A stretch of 42,876 nt of DNA from UBA822 sp036336795 (GTDB taxonomy: Bacteria; Gemmatimonadota; Gemmatimonadetes; Longimicrobiales; Gaopeijiaceae), in NCBI GenBank assembly GCA_036336795.1, contig JAYZFL010000015.1:1-42876 (forward strand), read 5' to 3'. The position numbers and the translations under genes were made by a program. This document shows, one piece after another, positions 24,767 to 33,289 of this stretch. The notes beneath the pieces were generated by a model. That model saw only the letters and a list, made by a program, of their open reading frames with translations, searched no databases and was not told the origin of the DNA. How positions within the stretch are numbered: position 1 is the first letter of the stretch; each line of letters starts with the position of its first letter.

Positions 24767-24956
24767 GTGGTCCCGCCTCACCAACCTAAAGTCAACTCTT
24801 CCCCATTTTGCGTCCGACTCACACCATCGTCCTTCTACTGGCCATCCCAGCACGACTTCGGGGAGCAACCGGCCGCAGTGAGGATTTCCTTCAAGCCACG
24901 AGAGTTTCGTTTACACCTGAGATGTGATAGCTACCCGACCCCGTTTAGGCCGGAAC

Positions 24957-24995
24957 AACAGATGCGGGCCACCAGTTCGGTGGCCCGCATCTGTT
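24957..24995. terminator. 17-bp perfect hairpin between aminotransferase gene and tmRNA
   Basis: AACAGATGCGGGCCACC (24957-24973) and GGTGGCCCGCATCTGTT (24979-24995) are perfectly complementary with the loop AGTTC. It starts two bases after the 3' end of the tmRNA and lies between two convergent transcripts, so it probably terminates both, mainly the tmRNA. Confidence 0.8.
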
Positions 24996-24997
24996 AG

Positions 24998-25354
24998 TGG
25001 AGGCGGCGGGAGTCGAACCCGCGTCCGCAAATGGATCCTACGAAGTCTCTACGTGCGTAGCGTCACTCAGAGCGTTTCACTCAGGGCGGTGAGCGAGCAA
25101 CCGACCCCCGAGCTAGCTGCCTATCATCTCGTCTATGACCGGAACAGCACCGACCACCGACCAGCCCGACTCATCGACGTCTCGTAGACCCGCCTCGGGC
25201 AGGCAGATCAGGAAACGGACTACGAACCGAAGTTACGCAGCCAATGCCAGTTCATTATTGGCAATTAAGATTTTTCCAAGGGGTTTTACGAGGGCCCAGG
25301 AACCTCGGCACGCTACTCCATACTCACCAAGCGCGTCGAAACCGTGACGCCCCC
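24998..25354 (-). ncRNA. ssrA: Transfer-messenger RNA (tmRNA)
   Basis: The 5' end reads GGGGGCGTCACGGTTTCGAC, the standard tmRNA start. The 3' end is tRNA-Ala-like: GCGGGTTCGACTCCCGC then CGCCTCC and discriminator A at 24998; the first seven bases pair with the last seven, including one G-U. CCA is not encoded. The tag-coding frame lies at 25262-25233 and gives ANNELALAA, ending with a normal TAA. With SmpB, tmRNA frees stalled ribosomes and tags the nascent chain for proteolysis. The length of 357 nt is typical of a one-piece tmRNA. Confidence 0.97.
25233..25262 (-). other. tmRNA tag peptide reading frame (ANNELALAA)
   Basis: Within the tmRNA, GCC at 25262-25260 is the probable resume codon, followed by codons for N-N-E-L-A-L-A-A and TAA. 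The C-terminal A-L-A-A is the part recognised by ClpXP-type proteases. The resume codon is assigned by analogy. Confidence 0.85.
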
Positions 25355-25428
25355 GATGTCCTGCCAGCCTATGGCCGTCTTATGTGTAATATACACCTTT
25401 CGGACTGGACCTACCCCCTAGATGGAAT

Positions 25429-26499
25429 TCAAAATCGGTGGTGGACTCTGTATTGTGAGCTACTGTTCCCAGGTCGGGCAGTCTCGTCCGCTCCCTCACG
25501 GTGCCGCGCCAGGTACGTTTCGAGCAGGATCTCAACCTCGCCGAGAGACGTGATCTGGAACAACTCCGTACGCAGTGCCCGCCCACCCGGAAGACCCTTG
25601 GTATACCATCCGAGGTGCTTCCTAAAGTCAATCAACGATTTCTTGGGATTGTTTTCGTAGCGGATTCCGTTTCGGGCGTGCTCCAAGCAAATATTGAAAC
25701 GCTCTTCGACACTCGGGTCAGCAGGGATGGGATCCCCGTCCAGTGCGGCCCGTGCTTGAGCGAAGACCCACGGCGAGCCATGTGAGGCCCTCGCAATCAT
25801 CACGCCAGAGCACCCCGTCTCATCCCTCATGCGTCGAGCGTCCACTCCCGTGTTCACGTCACCGTTACCGACTACGGGCACATCAAGCGCCTCAACTAGG
25901 GCAAAGATCTCATCCCACCGAGCCTGCCCTCCGTACATGTCCGTTCGGGTCCGGGCATGGAGCGTTACCATGCGTGACCCGGCATCTTGACACCGTAGAG
26001 CGATGCCCACTGGATCCCGCGACGGTTCATCGTAACCGCTCCGGATCTTGGTAGTCACCGGTAAACACGTACCCTTCACCACGGACCGGATGATGCGCTC
26101 GACCAGAGCCATGTCGCGGAGGCAACCCGACCCACCGTTCCGCTTGACGATCTTTTTGACCGGACATCCGAAATTGATATCGATGAAATCGGGACCAAAG
26201 ACATCTGTTACCAGCGCAGAAGCTTCACCCATCGTCTTCGGGTTCGATCCGAAAATCTGGATTCCGATCGGCCGTTCGTCCTCGTTGAATCGGAGGTGCT
26301 CCCGGGTTTGCCGATTCCCCTGCATGATGCCATCTGCGCTCACAAACTCCGTAGATACAACCTCGGCACCAAAGCGGCGGCAGAGCCGCCGAAATGGCGA
26401 TTCACTCACTCCCGCTTGGGGAGCAAGGAAGAGGGGTGTCCGTCCATTTTCGAGAAGCTGAAACAGATCTGTCTTCATGGGAAGAAAGGTACGATCCAT
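25429..26499 (-). CDS. tRNA-dihydrouridine synthase (DusB-like)
   Basis: 356 residues from ATG 26499; ATG 26478 (seven codons later) is an equally plausible start as neither has a clear ribosome binding site. The FMN-barrel motifs are APQAGVSESPFRRLC, GIQIFGSNPKTM, DINFGCPVKKIVKRNGGSG, with the catalytic Cys at position 126 in GSGCL, and GNGDVNTG. The C-terminal helical tRNA-binding domain includes FRKHLGWYTKG. It reduces uridine to dihydrouridine in tRNA. The DusB/NifR3 group is the best fit. It lies 74 bases upstream of the tmRNA on the same strand. Confidence 0.92.
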   Translation of the reverse strand: MDRTFLPMKTDLFQLLENGRTPLFLAPQAGVSESPFRRLCRRFGAEVVSTEFVSADGIMQGNRQTREHLRFNEDERPIGIQIFGSNPKTMGEASALVTDVFGPDFIDINFGCPVKKIVKRNGGSGCLRDMALVERIIRSVVKGTCLPVTTKIRSGYDEPSRDPVGIALRCQDAGSRMVTLHARTRTDMYGGQARWDEIFALVEALDVPVVGNGDVNTGVDARRMRDETGCSGVMIARASHGSPWVFAQARAALDGDPIPADPSVEERFNICLEHARNGIRYENNPKKSLIDFRKHLGWYTKGLPGGRALRTELFQITSLGEVEILLETYLARHREGADETARPGNSSSQYRVHHRF

Positions 26500-26525
26500 A
26501 ATAAGCGGGGTGAAGGCTAAGAACT

Positions 26526-26554
26526 TTGACAGTCTCTAGAATTCAAGAGATATT
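26526..26554 (+). promoter_or_regulatory. Sigma-70-type promoter of the EIIA gene
   Basis: A perfect TTGACA (26526-26531), a 17-base spacer, then GATATT (26549-26554). Transcription would start near 26561. A TTG-started longer frame that begins on this -35 box is therefore not the real gene start. Confidence 0.75.
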
Positions 26555-26615
26555 TTTCACTTTACTTTCACATAAGAATTTACTCATGGAGGCTGAGCCT
26601 CCGGAGGATCGAATA

Positions 26616-27068
26616 ATGGAACCCAGCGAGTTGTTCACGAATGATACCGTGAACCTCCACCTCACCGGCAAGACGAAAACCGAAGTCCTAGGGCAGCTCG
26701 TCTCACTCCTTCGACTCGACGAGAGGCGCACCGGGATACTCTACAGTACACTGCAGCGCAGGGAGAAGCTCGGTTCCACGGGAATGGGTCGAGGCATCGC
26801 TATTCCGCACTGTCGATCCCTCGTCGTGAGTCGACTGAGGCTGGCCTATGGCCGAAGCCTCCGAGGCGTGGATTTTGAAGCGATCGATGACGCACCAGTA
26901 CACAATTTTTTCCTGATTGTAGCTCCGCCCCTCGAAATTTCGAATCAATACCTTTCAGTCCTCGGAAAGGTCGCCCAGTTTGCCAAAGGGGAAGGTGTTC
27001 CAGAACTCCTCGCCGAACTGGAAGAACCCGAAGACTTCCTTCGACTCGTGTTTGAACGAGCTCACTGA
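26616..27068 (+). CDS. PTS EIIA protein, PtsN/fructose type
   Basis: 150 residues from ATG 26616, which has GGAGG eight bases upstream and fits the predicted promoter; longer frames from 26526 or 26586 lack a site. The phosphorylatable His65 lies in GRGIAIPHCRS, the signature of the PTS IIA type 2 domain. There is no attached EIIB, EIIC or HPr domain, so it is more likely a regulatory EIIA (PtsN-like) than a sugar carrier. Its phosphate could come from the HPr/EI encoded at 33358-35412. It is divergent from the Dus gene and convergent with the FlgD-like gene. A rpoN neighbour, usual for ptsN in proteobacteria, is absent. Confidence 0.88.
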   Translation: MEPSELFTNDTVNLHLTGKTKTEVLGQLVSLLRLDERRTGILYSTLQRREKLGSTGMGRGIAIPHCRSLVVSRLRLAYGRSLRGVDFEAIDDAPVHNFFLIVAPPLEISNQYLSVLGKVAQFAKGEGVPELLAELEEPEDFLRLVFERAH

Positions 27069-27097
27069 GAGTCTGCCCTGGCCCGGCTTGACCCTAA

Positions 27098-27538
27098 CTA
27101 ATTTACATACATTCGGATGATGGCCGTCGCTCCGTTCACCCTCAGTTGTCCGAAGTAAGTGCCAGAGGCGACCGCTTGTCCCAAGTGATCACGTCCATCC
27201 CAGTAGGCTTCGTGACGACCGGGCTGTGAGTACTCGAGATCAATCAATGGGCCCTGCCCACTAGGCTGCCTGCCAACAAGCGGCGTAGCCACAAACTGCA
27301 AAAGCACATTGTAAATACGCATGGACACGAGAGCCGTGCCCCCATCATTGAACAAGGTCTCGTGGAGATCGAACGGAATCCTGGTCTCTGGATTGGAGGG
27401 GTTGGGATAGTTCTGACCCAGTGTGAAATCAATCTTCGGATCTTCACTTGGTCTCTTCTCCACTATCCTTTGAGCGGAGATCTCACCGGAAATCGCTAAG
27501 AGTGGGAGGGCCAGTAAGACGAATGAACTGCGTCCCAT
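27098..27538 (-). CDS. Small secreted protein with FlgD-Ig / sorting-like domain
   Basis: 146 residues. Residues 1-22 form a signal peptide (MGRSSFVLLALPLLAISGEISAQ split at the cleavage site SAQ). The rest resembles one FlgD-type Ig-like domain, with the motif NYPNPSNPETRIPFDL at about 44-59, a middle YNVLLQFVATPL strand and a C-terminal WDGRDHLGQAVASGTYFGQL block. This domain usually ends large secreted proteins as a type IX-like sorting signal or surface module, but here it is almost the entire mature protein. I infer an envelope or surface location. It is convergent with the EIIA gene and follows selB after 138 bases. Confidence 0.8.
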   Translation of the reverse strand: MGRSSFVLLALPLLAISGEISAQRIVEKRPSEDPKIDFTLGQNYPNPSNPETRIPFDLHETLFNDGGTALVSMRIYNVLLQFVATPLVGRQPSGQGPLIDLEYSQPGRHEAYWDGRDHLGQAVASGTYFGQLRVNGATAIIRMYVN

Positions 27539-27676
27539 GTGCTCTCACCCGTGCCGTAGTGGTTAGACTAATCGCACTCCGTTCGTGCCTAAACGCTTCC
27601 CAACCTTTCTATTACGCTTCGATCATATCCATTCCAGAAAATAGGCGCAGTAAGCGTTTTACGTGCTACTCCAGCC

Positions 27677-29623
27677 TCATTGATTTAGTTCCACGGCGAT
27701 CACATCCCGGCCACCTGGATGACGAGAAGTAATCCCGGTTCGATCAAAGTAACTTAGGAGTGGAATGAGATGCTTACGAGTCACCCGGAGAACTTTGCGA
27801 AAGTCAGCTGGTCCGAGTCCGGTCGCTCCTGCTAAACGACTTTTGACCTCAGATTTTGCTGCACTCAGGGCTAGGGCATCCACAAAGAATTCCTCATTCA
27901 AGCCGACGAGATGGCGTTCCCTTTCAAGAAGTTTCAGAAGTGGCCAGAGGTCCGGACCCATCCGGACCCGGTCAGGAAGCTCGGACACGACAGGTGGAGC
28001 CAATCCCGCGCTACGATAAATAGCTAGTAAATCTTCCTTTACCTCACGCTGGTGTGCGTCCAATGAGGGTTCGTAACCTGGCCGAGAGACCACCCCGTCC
28101 TGAACCTCCAATGATCCGGAATTGACGGCTTCGCCGAGAAGGAGGTCAGCAAGCCGTGACTCCCCTCTAGTAGGCACCGTTTTCCGCAGTAGCTCAACGG
28201 AGATCCCCCACCGCAGAGGATGATCACGATGGTTAATGTCGACAGCCTCTTCAATGAACGTGCGAGCCCGCTCTACCGTCACTGCTCCGTACACATCATC
28301 TGCAGTCTCTCTCGCTCCATATTTCACCACCTCCGCTTTCGCAGTCGAACTCTCAACCGGAGAGGCCCCAATTCGAATCGGGATCTCACTAACGGGCACG
28401 CCCGCCCAAGAGCCCACACTTAGAACCGCAGCGAGTGCCTCAGTGGGTGTGCCATCGATCATCGCTAATAGTTCTTTGCCTTCATCACGAAGTAGTTTTT
28501 TTCTTTTTGGTGCCGTTACCTCCGCTACAGTCCCTCCACCGATTGTCGTTACCGGTGAATACGAGCGGATCACGAAGCGATCACGGGCGCGTGCCATGAT
28601 AGGTCTCTCCAGCCGAATTTGGGCCCAACCCACACCGCCAGGTAAGATTTCGTGACCCTCCAACGTAATCACCCGTGCCATGACCTCTGTGGTACCAAGA
28701 TGAACCCTCACCCGTTGCCCATGCTTTACGATCCATCCCGTATCATCGAGAACATTCAGCAAGACCGTCAGCATTGACGTCGCAGTCCACTCCTTCTCTG
28801 CGACCATAACTTGTCCTCTCTCTACGTTTCCCAGATCGACATCAGTACCAGTGATCGCAACTGCTGTGCGCTCACCTGCTCCCGCACGTTCCACCGGTAT
28901 TCCATGGACCTGCAATCCCCGTACTCGGCCAGTGATCCCGGCCGGTTGTAAGGTGACATTCTCTCCCAACGACAGCTTGCCACTCCACAGCGTTCCGGTG
29001 ACCACGGTGCCCGTCCCCCTAACCGTAAAGGCACGGTCAATAGGAAGCCGTGTGACGTCGTCGTTCGACCGTTCACACACACGCTGAGCAACGTTCATGA
29101 GTTGTCCAACAAGTTCGTCGATTCCCCTGCCAGTCACAGTAGAAGTTCTCACCATGGGAGCACCCGAAAACGGTGATTCTTCAAGAACTTCCCTCACTTC
29201 TTCCTCCACTAGAGTCAGCCATTCCTCCTCCACGAGATCCGTCTTGGTCAAGGCCACGACCATCTCGGTAATTCCCAGGAGACGAACAATGTCTAGGTGT
29301 TCTCGGGTCTGCGGCATCATACCTTCATCCGAAGCAATGACCAGAAGGACCAAATCCATACCAGTGGCACCGGCCAGCATGTTCCGTATGAATCCTTCGT
29401 GGCCCGGCACGTCCACAACGCCAAGGTGAAGACCCTCTCTCGCCTCAAGTTCCGCGAAACCAAGGTCAATCGTAATGCCGCGGACTTTTTCCTCTCGAAG
29501 ACGGTCTGTATCCACACCTGTCAGGGATTTTACGAGCGCAGTTTTCCCGTGATCGATATGTCCGGCTGTCCCGAGTATGAGCCGTTTCTCAGATCTTTTA
29601 TCCCTCGGATTGACCATCTCCAT
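27677..29623 (-). CDS. selB: Selenocysteine-specific elongation factor
   Basis: 648 residues. The GTPase motifs are GHIDHGKT (21-28), DVPGHEGF (71-78) and TKTD (126-129), with the SelB-type effector DRLREEKVRGITIDLGFA. Three beta-barrel domains follow, then a chain of winged helices ending with LIPLLSYFDRTGITSRH, the SelB C-terminal module that binds the SECIS hairpin. SelB brings selenocysteyl-tRNA to UGA codons. The ATG overlaps the recO stop by 26 bases and has GGAG nearby. No selA, selC or selD is in the window, nor an obvious selenoprotein. Confidence 0.95.
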   Translation of the reverse strand: MEMVNPRDKRSEKRLILGTAGHIDHGKTALVKSLTGVDTDRLREEKVRGITIDLGFAELEAREGLHLGVVDVPGHEGFIRNMLAGATGMDLVLLVIASDEGMMPQTREHLDIVRLLGITEMVVALTKTDLVEEEWLTLVEEEVREVLEESPFSGAPMVRTSTVTGRGIDELVGQLMNVAQRVCERSNDDVTRLPIDRAFTVRGTGTVVTGTLWSGKLSLGENVTLQPAGITGRVRGLQVHGIPVERAGAGERTAVAITGTDVDLGNVERGQVMVAEKEWTATSMLTVLLNVLDDTGWIVKHGQRVRVHLGTTEVMARVITLEGHEILPGGVGWAQIRLERPIMARARDRFVIRSYSPVTTIGGGTVAEVTAPKRKKLLRDEGKELLAMIDGTPTEALAAVLSVGSWAGVPVSEIPIRIGASPVESSTAKAEVVKYGARETADDVYGAVTVERARTFIEEAVDINHRDHPLRWGISVELLRKTVPTRGESRLADLLLGEAVNSGSLEVQDGVVSRPGYEPSLDAHQREVKEDLLAIYRSAGLAPPVVSELPDRVRMGPDLWPLLKLLERERHLVGLNEEFFVDALALSAAKSEVKSRLAGATGLGPADFRKVLRVTRKHLIPLLSYFDRTGITSRHPGGRDVIAVELNQ

Positions 29624-30359
29624 CGTTCTCCGTCAACGAGGCCAAAAATGCAAAGGACCGAAGTGGCTTGGATCCGGAAAGGTGATATTGGCTGAAATCA
29701 TGCAGGAGACGGAGGTGCGCGCGTCTCCGATCAATGTCCTCAAGCTCGACGCCGTGAAGGAGGGCTCCCAACTGTTCACGAGCCAGAGGGCCTATCCGAG
29801 GCCCTGTCACATCCACCCCACAATCAGAACAGCAGATGCCTCCAGCTGTATAGTCGAACCGCCCTATTCCGCAACCTTCGAGGGACAGACCACAGCGTAC
29901 ACAGTCGTCTAATTGAGGTTCATACCCCAAAACCCCGACTAACATCCAACCTTCGCTAAGCACAACGTTCACGACATCCGGACTCTCTTTGCTCTCAATC
30001 CGATGGAGCCCTGCGGTCAGGCGGGTGAACAGTTCGGTATTCCTATCAGGTCCCGCGTGAGCTAATACTATTTCCGCAAGCACAGATGCCCCCGCAAATC
30101 GTGTTACATCACGGCCGAAGGATCTCCCTCCATCTTCTACTGCGAATTCCTTAAACGTTTGAAGTTCCCGCGTCGATTTTCTGTAAAAGGTGATCTCACC
30201 CCTTGAAAAGGTTCCGAAAGCAGCCCGTCCTCTAGCTCCTCTTCGGCGAATCCCTTTTGCCATCACGCTAACAAGTCCAAAATCTCGAGTATATAGTCGG
30301 AGCACACGACTAGTCTCTCCGTAATTGAATGAACGGAGGAGAACCGCTGAAGTGCTCAC
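29598..30359 (-). CDS. recO: DNA repair protein RecO
   Basis: 253 residues from GTG 30359, preceded by an AAGGTG site; a GTG three codons earlier and a longer frame to 30455 are possible but the latter overlaps the upstream gene. The OB-fold N-terminus reads STSAVLLRSFNYGETSRVLRL (two pieces of the usual RecO start) and VMAKGIRRRG. Cys153, Cys156, Cys176/177 and Cys180 form the zinc site. RecO loads RecA onto SSB-coated DNA with RecR and anneals strands. It overlaps selB by 26 bases and follows the membrane protein gene after 19 bases. Confidence 0.92.
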   Translation of the reverse strand: MSTSAVLLRSFNYGETSRVLRLYTRDFGLVSVMAKGIRRRGARGRAAFGTFSRGEITFYRKSTRELQTFKEFAVEDGGRSFGRDVTRFAGASVLAEIVLAHAGPDRNTELFTRLTAGLHRIESKESPDVVNVVLSEGWMLVGVLGYEPQLDDCVRCGLSLEGCGIGRFDYTAGGICCSDCGVDVTGPRIGPLAREQLGALLHGVELEDIDRRRAHLRLLHDFSQYHLSGSKPLRSFAFLASLTENDGDGQSEG

Positions 30360-30378
30360 GATGCTCACCTTCGGCTTT

Positions 30379-31503
30379 TCAGTGTCCACCCCGAAGCCGG
30401 GACACGAGAACCTTTCTCCGGTCGAGCATTTGGTTTTCCTGACTCGGATCATCAATGCTCAAGAGCGCTTGGTCGATCTTTGCCACAGCGAGAATCAAGC
30501 CTTTTCGCGAATCAGCATAGAACTCACTCTCTACAAGTCGCCCGCGCGGCCATGCATATGCAAGCAATCCGGCTCCGGCCATGAGCGTAGTCACAAGCAG
30601 CGCGATGACTCTCACGGGTGGGGGACGGCCTTCGTCACTCCGTCTCAGCGCAAGCTGTAGATTCAGAAGCGCGCTGGATCCGTACCGACGATAGGATGAG
30701 CCTACTTCTAGAGAAACGACATCGATGGGTTGCAACCCTTCCACCTCAAGGGGAGGAGCTGGCTCTTTAATGAAGAGTTCAAACCGTTGCGTAGGACCCG
30801 GCGCTGGGATGTCTAATTCCAGAGTGGGGAGACTGTAGCGAATCAGCAGTACACGCTCTCCCGGAGGAATCGGTGAACTCACTGCGACGCGACCACCCTC
30901 AAAGGACACTGCGTCAGGCGACAGCTCTCCCTGTCCCAAGATTGGCGACTGGGCTCTTGGAGGAAGTGGATAACTCCACACGATCCCGTCTTCTGCCGCA
31001 ACAAGTGTGTTCTGGCCGACATTTTCAATTGCGATCATGTCAGTGGCCAGCCAGCCTTCAGCAGAGTGTTCGAGGAATAGATTCCGTGCCTTCAACGGGA
31101 GTTCTATACCCTGTGCTGGGACTTCGTGGGATCCGAATACCTGGATGAGATAGAGACTGTCAAGCTGTGCTAGGTTCGTGATCGCAGTACCGAAATAAAG
31201 CACCCTCTCATACTGAATCGAGGCGAAGTAGACTTCCGAGCTTTCCGCCTCATCGGGTATTCTGGGCAGGAGGAACTCGAATGCTCCATCAGTCGTCACC
31301 CGAACGGAATCGACGTCACCGGCGGAGTCTGGTGAGACACTGTGAAGAATGACAATTCCATCCCTGACCGGCGTACTTCCGTCAAGGACTTGTCCATTTA
31401 AGCGAAGGTTGCCCTCCTGTCCCGCCGCAGTGGTTGCACCAATGGAGATCGGCCAACAAACCATCACCGAAAAAACACAGGACTTAGGGAGTAAAACGGC
31501 CAA
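30379..31503 (-). CDS. Hypothetical secreted, membrane-anchored protein with Ig-like domain
   Basis: 374 residues from a TTG at 31503; an internal ATG at 31464 is the alternative. A signal peptide covers about residues 1-29 (cleavage near AAG-QEG). Residues 33-110 look like a carboxypeptidase-regulatory-type beta domain (LRLNGQVLDGSTPVRDGIV, then a FEFLLP strand). A long beta-rich middle follows. One membrane helix lies near 297-318 (VRVIALLVTTLMAGAGLLAYAW in two pieces), then a charged cytoplasmic tail of about 55 residues with helices. I do not recognise a catalytic motif. The stop of the DUF151 gene overlaps it by 20 bases and recO follows within 20, so it belongs to an operon with them. 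Confidence 0.75.
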   Translation of the reverse strand: MAVLLPKSCVFSVMVCWPISIGATTAAGQEGNLRLNGQVLDGSTPVRDGIVILHSVSPDSAGDVDSVRVTTDGAFEFLLPRIPDEAESSEVYFASIQYERVLYFGTAITNLAQLDSLYLIQVFGSHEVPAQGIELPLKARNLFLEHSAEGWLATDMIAIENVGQNTLVAAEDGIVWSYPLPPRAQSPILGQGELSPDAVSFEGGRVAVSSPIPPGERVLLIRYSLPTLELDIPAPGPTQRFELFIKEPAPPLEVEGLQPIDVVSLEVGSSYRRYGSSALLNLQLALRRSDEGRPPPVRVIALLVTTLMAGAGLLAYAWPRGRLVESEFYADSRKGLILAVAKIDQALLSIDDPSQENQMLDRRKVLVSRLRGGH

Positions 31504-32011
31504 AATCCTCGGGAGCTAACTTGCGCAGATATTCCTTGAGTTCCTCCGCCGCAATCACGGTTTCCTCACCCTCCGAAGGGATATTAGACCCCGAATTTGG
31601 GTGATCCTGGAAAATCTCAATAGTCGTCCGTTCAAATAACTCATCTTGGGCGAAGATCTTCGCCTCAAGGCGTAAGGCTACAGCGATTGAGTCGGACGGC
31701 CTAGCATCGACGGAAATGACTTCTCCGTTCCGGCAAATGATCATTTCTGCGAAATATGTGTTCTCTTCAACTCGACTAATCACGACTTTCTGGAGAGCAC
31801 CACCTAGACCACCAAGGACCGAAGCCAGAAGATCGTGTGTGAGCGGCCGAGAAAACTTCATTTCGGCAAGTTCCATCGCTATAGCAGTGGCTTCGCCAGG
31901 GCCTATCCAAATAGGGAGGACACGCTCCCCTTCATTTTCCTGAAGGATCACGACCGGTGTGTTCGATGAACGATCCAAGCCAAGACTCTTTACGCAGACT
32001 TGTACTAACAC
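31484..32011 (-). CDS. DUF151 / bifunctional nuclease family protein
   Basis: 175 residues from GTG 32011. It matches the BFN domain (DUF151): VVILQENEGERVLPIWIGPGEA (shown in two parts of the N-terminus), RPLTHDLLASVLGGLGG, and SVDARPSDSIAVALR. Plant and archaeal members have reported nuclease activity; most bacterial ones are uncharacterised. The C-terminal 35 residues (SEGEETVIAAEELKEYLRKL) fit the usual UVR-like or helical tail. The gene overlaps the next by 20 bases. The gap to metK is about 100 bases with no clear terminator. Confidence 0.9.
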   Translation of the reverse strand: MLVQVCVKSLGLDRSSNTPVVILQENEGERVLPIWIGPGEATAIAMELAEMKFSRPLTHDLLASVLGGLGGALQKVVISRVEENTYFAEMIICRNGEVISVDARPSDSIAVALRLEAKIFAQDELFERTTIEIFQDHPNSGSNIPSEGEETVIAAEELKEYLRKLAPEDFGRFTP

Positions 32012-32110
32012 CGACTATCGTCCTTGGTCTGACTTTCGAGTATCACGCCGCACCCGTACCAATACTCCAAAGCGATGCCGGGGTTCTCTTGAATTGTACC
32101 GGCGGCTCTC

Positions 32111-33289
32111 CTACACCTTCAAGGCCGTCTGAAGATCATCTACTCGGTTAGACTTTTCCCACGGAAACAAACCGACTGTGCGCCCGTCCTTTATCGCCTG
32201 ACTCTCGGGAGTTCTTCCGAAATGGCCATAGGCCGCTGTGGGACGGAAAATCGGATCTCTTAGCCCAAGACATTCGATGATTGCAAGAGGCCTGAAATCA
32301 AAGACTTCTTCAATCGCTTCCGCCAACTGTCTATCTGGCATCTGACCCGTTCCGAATGTATCAATGTGGATGGACACGGGCTCAGGCACACCGATAGCGT
32401 ACGCCAGTTGAATCTCACAGCGAGATGCTAGTCCTGCATCGACTAGGTTACGGGCTGCCCAGCGAGCCGCATAGGCTGCCGACCGATCAACCTTTGTCGC
32501 ATCTTTACCACTGAAAGCGCCTCCTCCGTGCCGGCCCATCCCCCCATAAGTATCCACGATAATCTTACGACCGGTCAGGCCAGCATCCCCATGAGGCCCT
32601 CCGATCACGAACCGTCCCGTCGGATTTATGTGGAACGTGCAGGTGTCAGGATCAAGAATGTCAGTTGGTACTGTCGGAAGAATAACTTCACGAATCACTT
32701 CCTCGCGTATCACCCTATTATCCACATCTTCGTCGTGCTGGGTACTTACCACGACGGTTTCGACAGCCTTTGGTCGCCCATGTTCATAACGAACACTCAC
32801 TTGTGATTTTCCATCGGGGCGGACCCAAGGAAGGGCACCACTTTTCCTCACTTGTGCGAGCTTCTGTACGATCGCGTGGGCATAAAAGATAGGAGCTGGC
32901 ATCAACTCTGGAGTCTCGGCCGTAGCATACCCGAACATCATACCCTGGTCCCCAGCTCCACCCTCATCCACACCCATGGCGATATCAGGAGATTGTTGCT
33001 CAAGAGCCAAAATTATGGCGCACGAGTGTCCGTCCATGCCAGAGGCCGAATCGTCATAGCCGATGTCTACAAGCGTTTGCCGAATAACGTCTGAGACGCA
33101 CACCTGAGTTTTTGTCGTAATTTCACCTGCCACGACCGCCATTCCCGTCGTTACGAGGGTCTCACATGCAACCCGTGAATACGGATCATCCACCAGCATT
33201 GCATCTAGAACGGCATCGGAAATCTGATCCGCGACCTTATCGGGATGCCCCTCAGTAACGGACTCTGACGTAAGGAGATAATCGCTCAC
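32111..33289 (-). CDS. metK: S-adenosylmethionine synthetase
   Basis: 392 residues from GTG 33289, with GAGG six bases upstream. The motifs are TEGHPDKVADQISDAVLD (ATP/methionine binding), GAGDQGMMFGYA, GGPHGDAGLTGRKI and GGGAFSGKD. The enzyme joins ATP and methionine to make S-adenosylmethionine and is nearly always essential. The 68-base gap to the upstream ptsI gene is too short for a SAM riboswitch. Confidence 0.97.
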   Translation of the reverse strand: MSDYLLTSESVTEGHPDKVADQISDAVLDAMLVDDPYSRVACETLVTTGMAVVAGEITTKTQVCVSDVIRQTLVDIGYDDSASGMDGHSCAIILALEQQSPDIAMGVDEGGAGDQGMMFGYATAETPELMPAPIFYAHAIVQKLAQVRKSGALPWVRPDGKSQVSVRYEHGRPKAVETVVVSTQHDEDVDNRVIREEVIREVILPTVPTDILDPDTCTFHINPTGRFVIGGPHGDAGLTGRKIIVDTYGGMGRHGGGAFSGKDATKVDRSAAYAARWAARNLVDAGLASRCEIQLAYAIGVPEPVSIHIDTFGTGQMPDRQLAEAIEEVFDFRPLAIIECLGLRDPIFRPTAAYGHFGRTPESQAIKDGRTVGLFPWEKSNRVDDLQTALKV

